Positions 1 through 5,659 of a DNA stretch of 5,659 nt are shown here, piece after piece (the first letter of the stretch is position 1; each line of letters starts with the position of its first letter). The notes under the pieces are model-generated. The model saw only the letters and a program-made list of their open reading frames with translations, had not been told where the DNA came from and did no database searches. The position numbers and the translations under genes are program-made. Source of the stretch: Lentisphaeria bacterium (lineage in GTDB: Bacteria > Verrucomicrobiota > Lentisphaeria > JABSQK01 > UBA12247); assembly GCA_003477185.1 (NCBI GenBank), contig DMTJ01000079.1, positions 1-5,659 of the forward strand, given 5' to 3'.

Positions 1-2220
1 AAAGGCATCGACACCCGCGAGGTGCTGCTGACTGGCTTCAATGCCAAGCAGCACGATCATTCCCTGCACTCGGTCACCGCTGGCCCCGACGGCCAGTGGT
101 ATCTGAACCAAGGCAATTGCGGCGCAGTCTTTACGGCTACCGACGGGAAGACCTTTCGGCTCGGCAGCCCCTATAAAGGCGGCGGTGGCGAATGGTTCGT
201 GGATCAAAAAGCAGCGGCGGGCCAGCCCAGCGATGACGGCCATGTCTGGATTGCTGGCTTTATCGCCCGAATGAACCCCGATGGCAGTAATGTCGAAATT
301 GTCGGCCACAACTTCCGCAATTCGTACGAAAACACGGTCAACTCCTACGGGGAAGTCTTTCAGAACGACAATGATGACCCGCCCGCTTGCCGCACCTCCT
401 ATGTGCTGGAATACGGGAACGCCGGCTTCTTTTCAGCAGACGGCAAGCGCACCTGGCAGGTGGATCGCCGTCCCGGCCAATCCACCCCGACCGCACACTG
501 GCGTCAGGAAGACCCCGGCACGATGCCGTCTGGGGATGTCTACGGGCGCGGCTCACCCACAGGAATCGCCTTTTATGAGAACGGTGCCTTGCCCACATCC
601 TACCGCGGTACGCTGTTGAGCGGGCAGGCAGCCCTCCGCTTGATATTTGGCTACCAGCCAGAGCCCGACGGCGCTGGCTACAAACTGGAGCGCTCGCACT
701 TCGTCGCGGCCACTGGCCCGAAGGATCCGGCTCTGCAAGGCGATAAGGTCTGGTACAACTTTCGGCCGTCGGATGTCATGGTAGGTGCAGATGGCGCGAT
801 CTATGTCGCAGATTGGTTTGACCCGGGGGTTGGCGGACACGGCGATCGTGACGCGGCAACCGCGGGTGCTATCTACCGCATCGCGCCCAAGGGCTTCAAG
901 AGTGCCCCGAAAAAGATCGATCTGACGACCTTGGAGGGGGCGGCCACCGCCCTGGAATCACCAGCGGTGAACGTACGCTACGGTGGCTTTGTGGCGCTCC
1001 GCGAGCGCGGCGCCGCGGCACTTCCTACCGTGACTAGGTTGATGAAACACGAGAATCCCTGGATTGCGGCGCGCGGTGTCTGGTTGCTGCCGTATCTGGG
1101 CGAAGCCGGGCTGGTTCAGTGTGTTGCCTTGCTTGCCTCGGAGGATCCTTGGCTGCGGCTGACCGCGTACCGTGCGCTGCGCCGGGCCAACCGCCCTATC
1201 CTCCCCTACGCTGAGCAATTGGCAAGCGATCCGGATCCACGTGTGGGCCGAGATGTCGCCCTTTCCTTGCGCGACGTGCCGCTGGCACAAACGGCCGAGA
1301 TCTTCCTCAAACTAGCGGACCAATGGGACGGCAAGGACCGCACCTATCTCGAGGCACTTGGCCTCGGGCTGGTCAAGCAAGAAGCTCCTTTCTGGGACAT
1401 GCTAAAAGCCCGCGAGACCGCCACTGCCAAACAGTGGACGCCCGCGTTCGCACGCCTGACTTGGCGCTTACATCCGCCCGCTGCCTTGCCGTTTCTGCTG
1501 CAACGGGCCCAGGCCCTAAGCCTGAGCAGCGAGGCACGCAAACTCGCGCTCGATACGATCGCCTTTACGCCTGGACCAGAAGCCCCGCGCGCCATGCTGC
1601 AGGTCTACGGCGCTGGCGGCCCAGAGGCCGCCTATGCCAGGATGTGGCTGAATATGCGCTATTTTGGCGGTGGCTGGGATGACCTTATGCCACGCTCAGA
1701 TGCGGAGGCCGCTGGCGCCATCGCACCATTGGCAGTGATCCAACCCATCACAGTGCCACCCAAGCCGAAAGAGCCAAAGCTCCCGCCCATGAAGGAAATC
1801 CTAGCGTTGACCGGTGACACAGCGAAGGGTAAAATGGTGGCAGCCCGCTGCTACATCTGCCACAAGTTTGACGGCAACGGGATTGCCTACGGTCCCACGC
1901 TAGACGGCTGGGGCAAAGCGCGTTCTCGCGAGGAAGTACTGCGAGCGGTCTATGATCCAGACGCCGCCATCGCACACGGCTACGACGGGTCCAAGATCCT
2001 CAGAAGAGGCAAGCCTGAGCTTCACGGCCGAGTGCTCAACCATGACGACTTTGTGTTGACCGTCCAGTCGACTGGCGGCGTCGTGCAGAAGGTCCGTAGC
2101 AAAGACGTCCATCGCATTGTCCCGCTGAAGCGCAGCCTGATGTTCTATCCCCAGCAACTGGGGCTGACGCAGGCCCAGGACTTCGCTGACCTAGTCAGCT
2201 TTCTGCGAGAGCTCAAGTAA
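1..2220 (+). CDS. PVC-type haem-binding protein (dehydrogenase-like propeller + HEAT + CxxCH domain), 5' truncated
   Basis: The reading frame is open from base 1 (K-G-I-D-T-R-E before the GTG at 22), so the start lies left of the window and the GTG is unlikely to be the real start. 739 codons are visible. Bases 1-900 encode a propeller-like region with Gly/Asp-rich blade motifs (GPDGQWYLNQG, GADGAIYVADWFDP), as in the 'putative membrane-bound dehydrogenase' family of Pirellula/Verrucomicrobium type. About 958-1275 encode four HEAT-like helical units (NVRYGGFVAL, NPWIAARGVWLL, DPWLRLTAYRAL, DPRVGRDVALSL). A Pro/Lys linker (PPKPKEPKLPP) begins at 1756. It leads into a C-terminal cytochrome c-like domain whose single haem site, CYICH, is at 1849-1863. 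The protein should be exported, since covalent haem attachment happens outside the cytoplasm, but the signal peptide is off-window. The role is probably periplasmic electron transfer or oxidation of a sugar-like substrate; the substrate is unknown. Family assignment is strong, biochemical role weak. Confidence 0.9.
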   Translation, partial: KGIDTREVLLTGFNAKQHDHSLHSVTAGPDGQWYLNQGNCGAVFTATDGKTFRLGSPYKGGGGEWFVDQKAAAGQPSDDGHVWIAGFIARMNPDGSNVEIVGHNFRNSYENTVNSYGEVFQNDNDDPPACRTSYVLEYGNAGFFSADGKRTWQVDRRPGQSTPTAHWRQEDPGTMPSGDVYGRGSPTGIAFYENGALPTSYRGTLLSGQAALRLIFGYQPEPDGAGYKLERSHFVAATGPKDPALQGDKVWYNFRPSDVMVGADGAIYVADWFDPGVGGHGDRDAATAGAIYRIAPKGFKSAPKKIDLTTLEGAATALESPAVNVRYGGFVALRERGAAALPTVTRLMKHENPWIAARGVWLLPYLGEAGLVQCVALLASEDPWLRLTAYRALRRANRPILPYAEQLASDPDPRVGRDVALSLRDVPLAQTAEIFLKLADQWDGKDRTYLEALGLGLVKQEAPFWDMLKARETATAKQWTPAFARLTWRLHPPAALPFLLQRAQALSLSSEARKLALDTIAFTPGPEAPRAMLQVYGAGGPEAAYARMWLNMRYFGGGWDDLMPRSDAEAAGAIAPLAVIQPITVPPKPKEPKLPPMKEILALTGDTAKGKMVAARCYICHKFDGNGIAYGPTLDGWGKARSREEVLRAVYDPDAAIAHGYDGSKILRRGKPELHGRVLNHDDFVLTVQSTGGVVQKVRSKDVHRIVPLKRSLMFYPQQLGLTQAQDFADLVSFLRELK

Positions 2221-2264
2221 GCCGGGCCTAATGCGGCGGCTCAAGCGCGCGGTTGATGTGTTCG

Positions 2265-2299
2265 GACTAGCGACCAGCGATTGGCGACCAACGATTTTT
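2265..2299 (+). repeat. Degenerate heptanucleotide tandem repeat, left arm
   Basis: Five consecutive 7-bp units are visible: GACTAGC, GACCAGC, GATTGGC, GACCAAC and GATTTTT. The first two differ at one base and the last is badly decayed. The consensus is GACYAGC. The array lies 45 bp after the cytochrome stop codon and faces a similar array at 2343-2377 in the opposite orientation, so together they form an imperfect inverted repeat. Heptanucleotide tandem repeats of this style are known from intergenic DNA of other bacteria, for example the STRR sequences of cyanobacteria, but the unit here is different. Function is unknown. Confidence 0.75.
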
Positions 2300-2342
2300 A
2301 AGGAGTTCGTCGATCAGTCATCCCCGTCACCGCGTCTATTCT

Positions 2343-2377
2343 GCGCATCGCTGGTCGTGAGTCGCTAGTCGCTAGTC
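2343..2377 (-). repeat. Degenerate heptanucleotide tandem repeat, right arm (opposite orientation)
   Basis: Read on the minus strand, from 2377 down to 2343, the units are GACTAGC, GACTAGC, GACTCAC, GACCAGC and GATGCGC. Two adjacent units are identical. Five units with the same period as the 2265-2299 array, but inverted, give potential stem arms of about 28 bp. Unit by unit the arms differ at 0, 1, 3 and 1 bases, and the inner units do not pair well. The loop is about 43 bp. An A8 run follows directly on the plus strand at 2379-2386. On neither strand does a T-run follow the stem, so this does not look like an intrinsic terminator. Confidence 0.75.
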
Positions 2378-2481
2378 GAAAAAAAAGAAAACAACTGCCA
2401 CCACGAGCTCCAGCACGCTCCACACAATGATGATAACATCGGTCTATATCCCCACTAACTTGGACGGCTTCATTGCTGGTG

Positions 2482-3084
2482 GGACGGTTGCATCGACTGG
2501 CTCGATAAAAGCGGCCTCGCAGAGAATACCATCGTCATCTACAACCCAGCCCAGGACTTCTACCTCGGGGGCACGGCTGGAGTGATAAGCTGCGAATGCC
2601 GCTTCTCATCCGCTGGCCCCAGCGCGTGAAGCCAGGCACCCGGATCAACGCCATGATACAAAATGTCGATTATGCCCCGACCTTTTTGGAGATCGCTGGC
2701 CTACCAGCTCCAGAAGTTATCCAGGGACGCTCGCTGTTGTCGCTACGCCGGCAGACTGGCGTACCGCCATCTACTACCACTCCCCCCCACAGCGGTGCTT
2801 ATAACCTGCCCAAGATCGAGGGCGTCCGCGGCGACCGCTTCAAGCTGATCGGCTATTACGACCACCCGAAGCTAAAGTTGGGCGAGCAATGGGAGCTATT
2901 CGAACTTGAACAAGATCCGCAGGAACTTCACTCTCAGCATGCCAATCCAGAATTCGCAGCCCCGCGCACGTGGCTCGAAGCGGAGCTTCAGCGCCTACGC
3001 CACGACTACGGCGTCCCAAGATTGGAAGCCTCCTCCCCTCCCCTCCTTGCAGACAAAACCTCCTGCGTCACATTCGCCAGATGA
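2482..3084 (+). pseudogene. Sulfatase (arylsulfatase-like) C-terminal remnant, multiply frameshifted
   Basis: Sulfatases are exported esterases that use a Cys/Ser-derived formylglycine. Only about the last third is present; the CxPxR active-site region is absent. The similarity jumps frames. G-R-L is at 2482. D-W-L-D-K-S-G-L-A-E-N-T-I-V-I-Y runs from 2495 in frame 2. H-G-W-S-D-K then L-R-M-P-L-L-I-R-W-P run from 2572 in frame 1, with about seven expected residues (RWMYEES-like) missing between K and L. D-W-R-T-A-I-Y-Y-H is at 2754-2780 in frame 3. Frame 1 returns at 2782 with P-P-H-S-G-A-Y-N-L-P, G-V-R-G-D-R-F-K-L-I and W-E-L-F-E-L-E-Q-D-P. Homology ends near 3018 (RLRHDYGVP); the tail to the TGA at 3082-3084 looks random. 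The usual S-D-Q-G metal-binding motif reads P-A-Q-D, so the metal-ligand Asp is Ala at 2549-2551. The ATG at 2596 opens a 162-codon ORF but is an internal Met, not a gene start. A dead gene, not an active enzyme. Confidence 0.88.
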
Positions 3085-3283
3085 ATCCGGCGCGCCCAGT
3101 CTCCCGTAACGCGCTCCGGTCCCATTTCTTCGGGGGCAGCGGGTGCTGGATCGTCTTCAACGCTTGGCTGAAGTCAAAGTGAACTGTGATACCGTTGGCC
3201 GGCTTGTAGCGTCCTAGGTCATGTCTTGGGTTGGATGCGTTATGACAGCGGATGCAGAGCTTGCAACTGCCGCGATGCCCGCG
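3068..3283 (-). pseudogene. Possible minus-strand cytochrome c-like remnant with a CxxCH motif
   Basis: Between an in-frame TAA (complement of 3284-3286) and a TGA (complement of 3068-3070), the minus strand is open for 71 codons with mostly G/C third positions, as in the real genes nearby. The peptide contains C-K-L-C-I-R-C-H-N-A-S-N-P, with the CIRCH haem-attachment motif at 3256-3242, followed by GRYKPANGITVHFDFSQ. There is no suitable start codon or ribosome binding site, and upstream sequence does not continue it in frame. If coding, this is a fragment of a longer gene. I do not recognise the family. The motif could be chance in a short open stretch, so this is a low-confidence call. The 3' end overlaps the random tail of the sulfatase remnant. 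Confidence 0.25.
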
Positions 3284-3430
3284 TTACATTGGCTGGGGCT
3301 GCCTACCTGTCCGGCGCCAATCCAGCCACGCTCATTTCGCCCTGATCCCTTGAATCCTGTACTCCGCCAGCCTATGTTCGCGGTAGCGCGAAAAGTCTTG
3401 CGCTTGCCGTTGCCTGAATTCGTTCCTTGA
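3085..3430. other. Gene-poor stretch between the sulfatase remnant and the polyketide operon
   Basis: No plus-strand reading frame here resembles a protein family; the 61-70 codon open stretches have unconvincing composition and no ribosome binding sites. The only suggestive content is the minus-strand CxxCH stretch ending at 3068. A second short minus-strand open stretch, roughly 3330-3420, contains F-S-R-Y-R-E-H-R-L-A-E-Y-R and is not recognised either. No RNA gene or terminator hairpin is apparent. Confidence 0.45.
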
Positions 3431-3461
3431 ATGACAACATTCATCCCCGTCTTATTAGATA
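3431..3461 (+). promoter_or_regulatory. Weak candidate promoter for the polyketide operon
   Basis: An AT-richer patch lies 70-100 bp upstream of the synthase start. ATGACA (3431-3436) resembles a -35 box, and TTAGAT (3455-3460), 18 bp downstream, resembles a -10 box; TAGATA, one base later, is an equally plausible -10. Both hexamers are imperfect, and sigma preferences in these phyla are not well defined. The placement is reasonable for the first gene of an operon, but this is only a guess from composition and spacing. Confidence 0.2.
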
Positions 3462-3514
3462 ACTTTATCGGGTTGCCAGTCACTAGCCCGGCTTTCCGCG
3501 TTGTGATTGTGCAC

Positions 3515-3520
3515 GGAGGT
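3515..3520 (+). promoter_or_regulatory. Ribosome binding site that decides the PKS start
   Basis: GGAGGT at 3515-3520 is a near-perfect Shine-Dalgarno sequence, 9 nt before the ATG at 3530. It decides against the in-frame ATG at 3431, which has no such site and would add 33 residues with no similarity to type III polyketide synthases. Confidence 0.8.
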
Positions 3521-3529
3521 GCGGCGAAA

Positions 3530-4594
3530 ATGCGAGTGAATGCCCACATACAAGCGATCGGAACCGCAGTGCCCCCATGGCGCTACGATCAGCTCGAACT
3601 GGCAACCAGCCTCGCAACAATCCTGGGCGTTCCAAGGTCGAGCCGGATCCTAGCAGAGCTTGCCCGAAATACGGCAATAGCGAGCCGCTACTCCGTACTG
3701 CCCGACTTCTCGCCTACCTGCCAAGAGCCTCTGCTCTATGGCCAGGAAGCTCCTACCACCGCGACCCGCAATCGGATCTATGAGCAGTTGGCCGCACCAC
3801 TAGCCGCCCGGGCCGCCAGTGCAACCCTTGCCAGCGCCAAAATCTCGGCCTGCGAGGTCACTCACCTAATTACCGTCTCCTGTACTGGCTTCTCTGCACC
3901 AGGCATCGATGTCGGCCTGATCCATTCCCTGAAACTCGCCCCACATGTGCAACGGTTTCACTTGGGTTTCATGGGCTGCTTCGCTGGTCTTCCGGCGTTG
4001 CATCTGGCCTCTCAGATTGTCATCGCGCAGCCAGGCGCGGTGGTCCTAGTGGTTTGCTGCGAGCTGTGCTCGCTGCACTTTCAGCCAACCAACGAGCGCA
4101 ACAATCTACTCTCCGCCAGCATTTTTGCAGATGGTGCGGGGGCCGCACTAGTGAGTGCCGATCCCACGGGCCCTTTTCGCCTCGGCACCCACGGTTCAAT
4201 CCTTATCCCCGACAGCACAGGTGCCATGGCCTGGCAAGTTGGCGATACCGGCTTTATCATGGGATTGTCGCGCGAAGTGCCACGACTGATCAGCGACGGA
4301 CTGCGCACCCGGCTCGCCGCAGCCGACGGGCCGCTGTTTACCACCCCGGAAGCACTCATTTGGGCCGTACATCCAGGCGGCGCTGCCATCCTCGAGGCAT
4401 GCGCCACCGGCCTGAGCCTCCCCACGACGGCACTGGCAAATTCCTATCGGGTCCTCCGCGACTACGGCAATCTCAGCAGCGCCACGATTCTCTTTGTGCT
4501 CAAAGAACTGCTGGCCGACAACCGAACAGGCCCCGGCTGCGCCCTCGCCTTTGGCCCCGGCCTCACAGCAAACTGGCTCACCTTTCACCGATGA
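3530..4594 (+). CDS. Type III polyketide synthase (chalcone/stilbene synthase family)
   Basis: Homodimeric ketosynthase that condenses malonyl-CoA units onto an acyl-CoA starter and cyclises the chain into a resorcinol, pyrone or related ring. At 354 aa it has the usual family length. The full catalytic triad is visible: Cys150 in G-F-M-G-C-F-A-G, His281 in W-A-V-H-P-G-G, and Asn314 in Y-G-N-L-S-S-A-T. Other family marks are H-I-Q-A-I-G-T-A-V-P-P near the N-terminus, C-T-G-F-S-A-P-G-I-D, the E-L-C-S-L-H-F segment with a Phe at the CHS Phe215 position, G-F-I-M-G-L-S-R-E-V-P, and C-terminal A-F-G-P-G-L-T. The start at 3530 is set by GGAGGT at 3515-3520 and because homology begins there. The stop overlaps the methyltransferase start (ATGA), which points to an operon. 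Overall it resembles bacterial type III PKSs rather than plant chalcone synthases. The starter (probably a fatty acyl or aromatic CoA) and product cannot be read from sequence. Confidence 0.95.
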   Translation: MRVNAHIQAIGTAVPPWRYDQLELATSLATILGVPRSSRILAELARNTAIASRYSVLPDFSPTCQEPLLYGQEAPTTATRNRIYEQLAAPLAARAASATLASAKISACEVTHLITVSCTGFSAPGIDVGLIHSLKLAPHVQRFHLGFMGCFAGLPALHLASQIVIAQPGAVVLVVCCELCSLHFQPTNERNNLLSASIFADGAGAALVSADPTGPFRLGTHGSILIPDSTGAMAWQVGDTGFIMGLSREVPRLISDGLRTRLAAADGPLFTTPEALIWAVHPGGAAILEACATGLSLPTTALANSYRVLRDYGNLSSATILFVLKELLADNRTGPGCALAFGPGLTANWLTFHR

Positions 4595-5265
4595 ATCTCT
4601 CCCGCCGCGATGAACAGCTAGTGGAAGCGATGGACGACTCCAACTGCGACCAAGGCCTTTTTCTGCGCACTCATCGTCAGCTTGCCACCATCAATTCCCT
4701 GCTCTGCCGCTGGCGCTGGCTGTACCTACACCATATTCGGTCTCAGTGCCTACCGGGCCAAAGCTATCGCCTGCTTGATGTCGGCTGCGGCACCGGTCAT
4801 CTTCTGATCACCCTGGCTGACTGGGCCCGGCAGGATCAGATCGACTTTGAACCCATCGGCATCGATCTCGACGCACGCGCTTTCGCCATCGCTGCTTCCG
4901 GTCTCACCCTCCGCCAGCAATCCATTCAAGACCTGGCAGCCGATAACGAGACGTTCGACTTTGTCGTCTGCAATCATGTCCTGCATCATTTGCCCACGAA
5001 CGAAATCACTGAGTTTCTGGCTGCAATTACTGCCGTTACCCGCCGCTGTGCCATCGTCAACGACATTGCCCGCAGCAACTTCGCCTACCGCACCTTTCCG
5101 CTGGTCGGTTGCTGCTTCCGCAACAGCTGGATTCTGCCGGATGGGCTCCTCTCTATTCGCCGCAGCTTCACCCCGCATGAACTCCTCCCGCTGCTGCCGC
5201 CAGCATGGCGCATCCAGACACTGCCACCAAGCCGCCTCGTGGCACGGTATAATGCCAGCCTATGA
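4591..5265 (+). CDS. Class I SAM-dependent methyltransferase of the type III PKS operon
   Basis: Predicted 224-aa soluble Rossmann-fold methyltransferase. Motif I is L-L-D-V-G-C-G-T-G (residues 61-69), the acidic SAM-ribose loop is G-I-D-L-D (90-94), motif IV is F-D-F-V-V-C-N-H-V-L-H-H-L (122-134), and S-I-R-R-S-F-T-P-H-E-L (188-198) is a typical late motif of these enzymes. The N-terminus has the E-A-M-D-D-S-N-C-D segment. The ATG at 4591 overlaps the synthase TGA as ATGA, and there is no independent Shine-Dalgarno, so it is probably translated by re-initiation. The frame stays open upstream to 4054 inside the synthase gene, but that part is a shadow. By position it most likely O- or C-methylates the polyketide phenol. 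No transmembrane segments are seen, so it is not the membrane isoprenylcysteine-methyltransferase type found beside some bacterial type III PKSs. Confidence 0.92.
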   Translation: MNLSRRDEQLVEAMDDSNCDQGLFLRTHRQLATINSLLCRWRWLYLHHIRSQCLPGQSYRLLDVGCGTGHLLITLADWARQDQIDFEPIGIDLDARAFAIAASGLTLRQQSIQDLAADNETFDFVVCNHVLHHLPTNEITEFLAAITAVTRRCAIVNDIARSNFAYRTFPLVGCCFRNSWILPDGLLSIRRSFTPHELLPLLPPAWRIQTLPPSRLVARYNASL

Positions 5266-5659
5266 CTTCGTCATTTGCGGGGCCGGGCCCGTCGGCCTGT
5301 ACGCAGCCTGCCTCCTGCACGCCCGCGGCCACAGCTGCTGTGTGCTCGAGAAAGACGCAGCCCTGCCGCCCCAGTCGCGCGCCATCGGCATCCATCCGCC
5401 CAGCCTGCGGCTGTTCGCCGAACTAGATCTCGCCGACCGCATCATTGCTGCCGGTTACTCGCTTGATCAGGCGCGCGTTTACGTCGATCGCCGCGAAATC
5501 ACCACGCTAGACTTCAGCGGACTCAACCATCCGTTCCCCTTCATCCTATCGTTGCCGCAAGCCAATCTTCTGCGCATCCTGCACCAGCACCTGCTTGATC
5601 TCGGGGTGCCCATTCTGTGGCAGCATGAAGTTGCCAGCCTAAGCCAGTCCAACACTGAG
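5252..5659 (+). CDS. FAD-dependent aromatic monooxygenase (group A flavoprotein hydroxylase), 3' truncated
   Basis: The first 136 codons of a UbiH/PheA-type flavoprotein; the gene runs off the right edge with no stop. It begins with a dinucleotide-binding beta-alpha-beta fold, Y-D-F-V-I-C-G-A-G-P-V-G-L (residues 4-16, GxGxxG at 10-15), ending at the ribose-binding acidic residue in V-L-E-K (Glu33). Next come S-R-A-I-G-I-H-P (42-49), the FAD-contacting segment of the FAD_binding_3 family, and S-L-P-Q-A-N-L-L-R-I-L (100-110), the conserved strand-helix of group A hydroxylases. The D-G motif and substrate domain are beyond the window. The ATG at 5252 overlaps the methyltransferase stop by 14 bases; the ATG at 5262 is in another frame. 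NAD(P)H-dependent hydroxylation of the phenolic polyketide, towards a hydroquinone or quinone, is the likely role by context. Confidence 0.92.
   Translation, partial: MPAYDFVICGAGPVGLYAACLLHARGHSCCVLEKDAALPPQSRAIGIHPPSLRLFAELDLADRIIAAGYSLDQARVYVDRREITTLDFSGLNHPFPFILSLPQANLLRILHQHLLDLGVPILWQHEVASLSQSNTE

Larger units (their letters stand above)
2221..2481. other. Intergenic stretch without a recognisable gene
   Basis: This stretch lies between the cytochrome stop codon and the first clear sulfatase similarity. It holds two facing arrays of a 7-bp repeat (2265-2299 and 2343-2377) and an A8 run at 2379-2386. At 2429-2443, GAT GAT AAC ATC GGT spells D-D-N-I-G. That pentapeptide occurs in sulfatases just before the G-R-L-L-D-W segment, and it lies in the same frame as the D-W-L-D-K segment at 2495. 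It could therefore be the left edge of the sulfatase remnant, separated by about 17 foreign codons including a stop. The match is short and may be chance. No convincing intrinsic terminator follows the cytochrome gene. Confidence 0.5.

Noticed and set aside
2265..2377. CRISPR array
   Set aside because: The units are 7 bp, contiguous and without spacers.
2265..2386. Intrinsic terminator made by the inverted 7-bp repeats plus the A8 run
   Set aside because: The stem is imperfect with a long loop, and no T-run follows it on either strand: the A8 lies 3' on the plus strand, which reads as T8 before the stem on the minus strand.
2596..3084. Intact 162-aa sulfatase-domain protein starting at the ATG at 2596
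   Set aside because: The Met is the internal M of the L-R-M-P-L-L motif. Similarity continues upstream in shifted frames, and 2754-2780 is read in the wrong frame.
3431..3529. In-frame N-terminal extension of the polyketide synthase from the ATG at 3431
   Set aside because: No ribosome binding site and no family similarity in the extra 33 residues. GGAGGT sits 9 nt before the ATG at 3530.
3214..3549. Minus-strand 111-codon open frame opposite the start of the polyketide synthase
   Set aside because: No ribosome binding site or recognisable motif; Ser/Thr/Gly-rich, and it overlaps the synthase ribosome binding site and start.
4054..4590. Upstream extension of the methyltransferase frame, which is open back to 4054
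   Set aside because: It lies inside the polyketide synthase gene in another frame and has low-complexity Arg/His/Pro-rich composition. Methyltransferase similarity starts at the ATG at 4591.
4196..5178. Long minus-strand open frames (for example 4196-4588 and 4750-5178)
   Set aside because: They lie antisense to clear polyketide synthase and methyltransferase genes and show no recognisable motifs; such shadows are common in GC-rich coding DNA.

Overview
The window (about 58-60% GC by eye) looks like a chromosome of the PVC superphylum (Planctomycetes/Verrucomicrobia) or an acidobacterium of the Solibacter/Bryobacter type. The main clue is the first gene, which has the architecture of the large 'PVC-type haem-binding' proteins: a propeller-like dehydrogenase domain, HEAT-like repeats and a C-terminal CxxCH cytochrome domain. 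A decayed sulfatase lies next to it, and both families are greatly expanded in those phyla. This lineage call is an inference from family distribution, not from a marker gene.

Layout. (1) Positions 1-2220 hold the 3' part of the PVC-type cytochrome gene, which enters from the left edge. (2) Positions 2221-3430 form a gene graveyard of about 1.2 kb. It contains two facing arrays of a degenerate 7-bp repeat (unit GACTAGC), the C-terminal third of a sulfatase broken by several frameshifts and a small deletion, and on the minus strand a 71-codon open stretch carrying a CxxCH motif that may be a remnant of another cytochrome. (3) From 3530 to the right edge runs a tight plus-strand operon: a type III polyketide synthase (3530-4594), a class I SAM-dependent methyltransferase (4591-5265) and a group A FAD-dependent monooxygenase (5252 to the edge, truncated). 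The last two starts overlap the preceding stops by 4 and 14 bases, so translation is probably coupled.

How the genes work together. The synthase/methyltransferase/flavoprotein hydroxylase order matches the logic of the Streptomyces srsABC phenolic-lipid operon. There a type III PKS makes an alkylresorcinol-type phenol that is methylated and hydroxylated towards a quinone. The most economical reading is that this operon makes a methylated, hydroxylated polyketide phenol, pyrone or quinone. The starter unit, ring size and product cannot be read from the sequence. The cytochrome gene and the sulfatase remnant appear unrelated to the operon.
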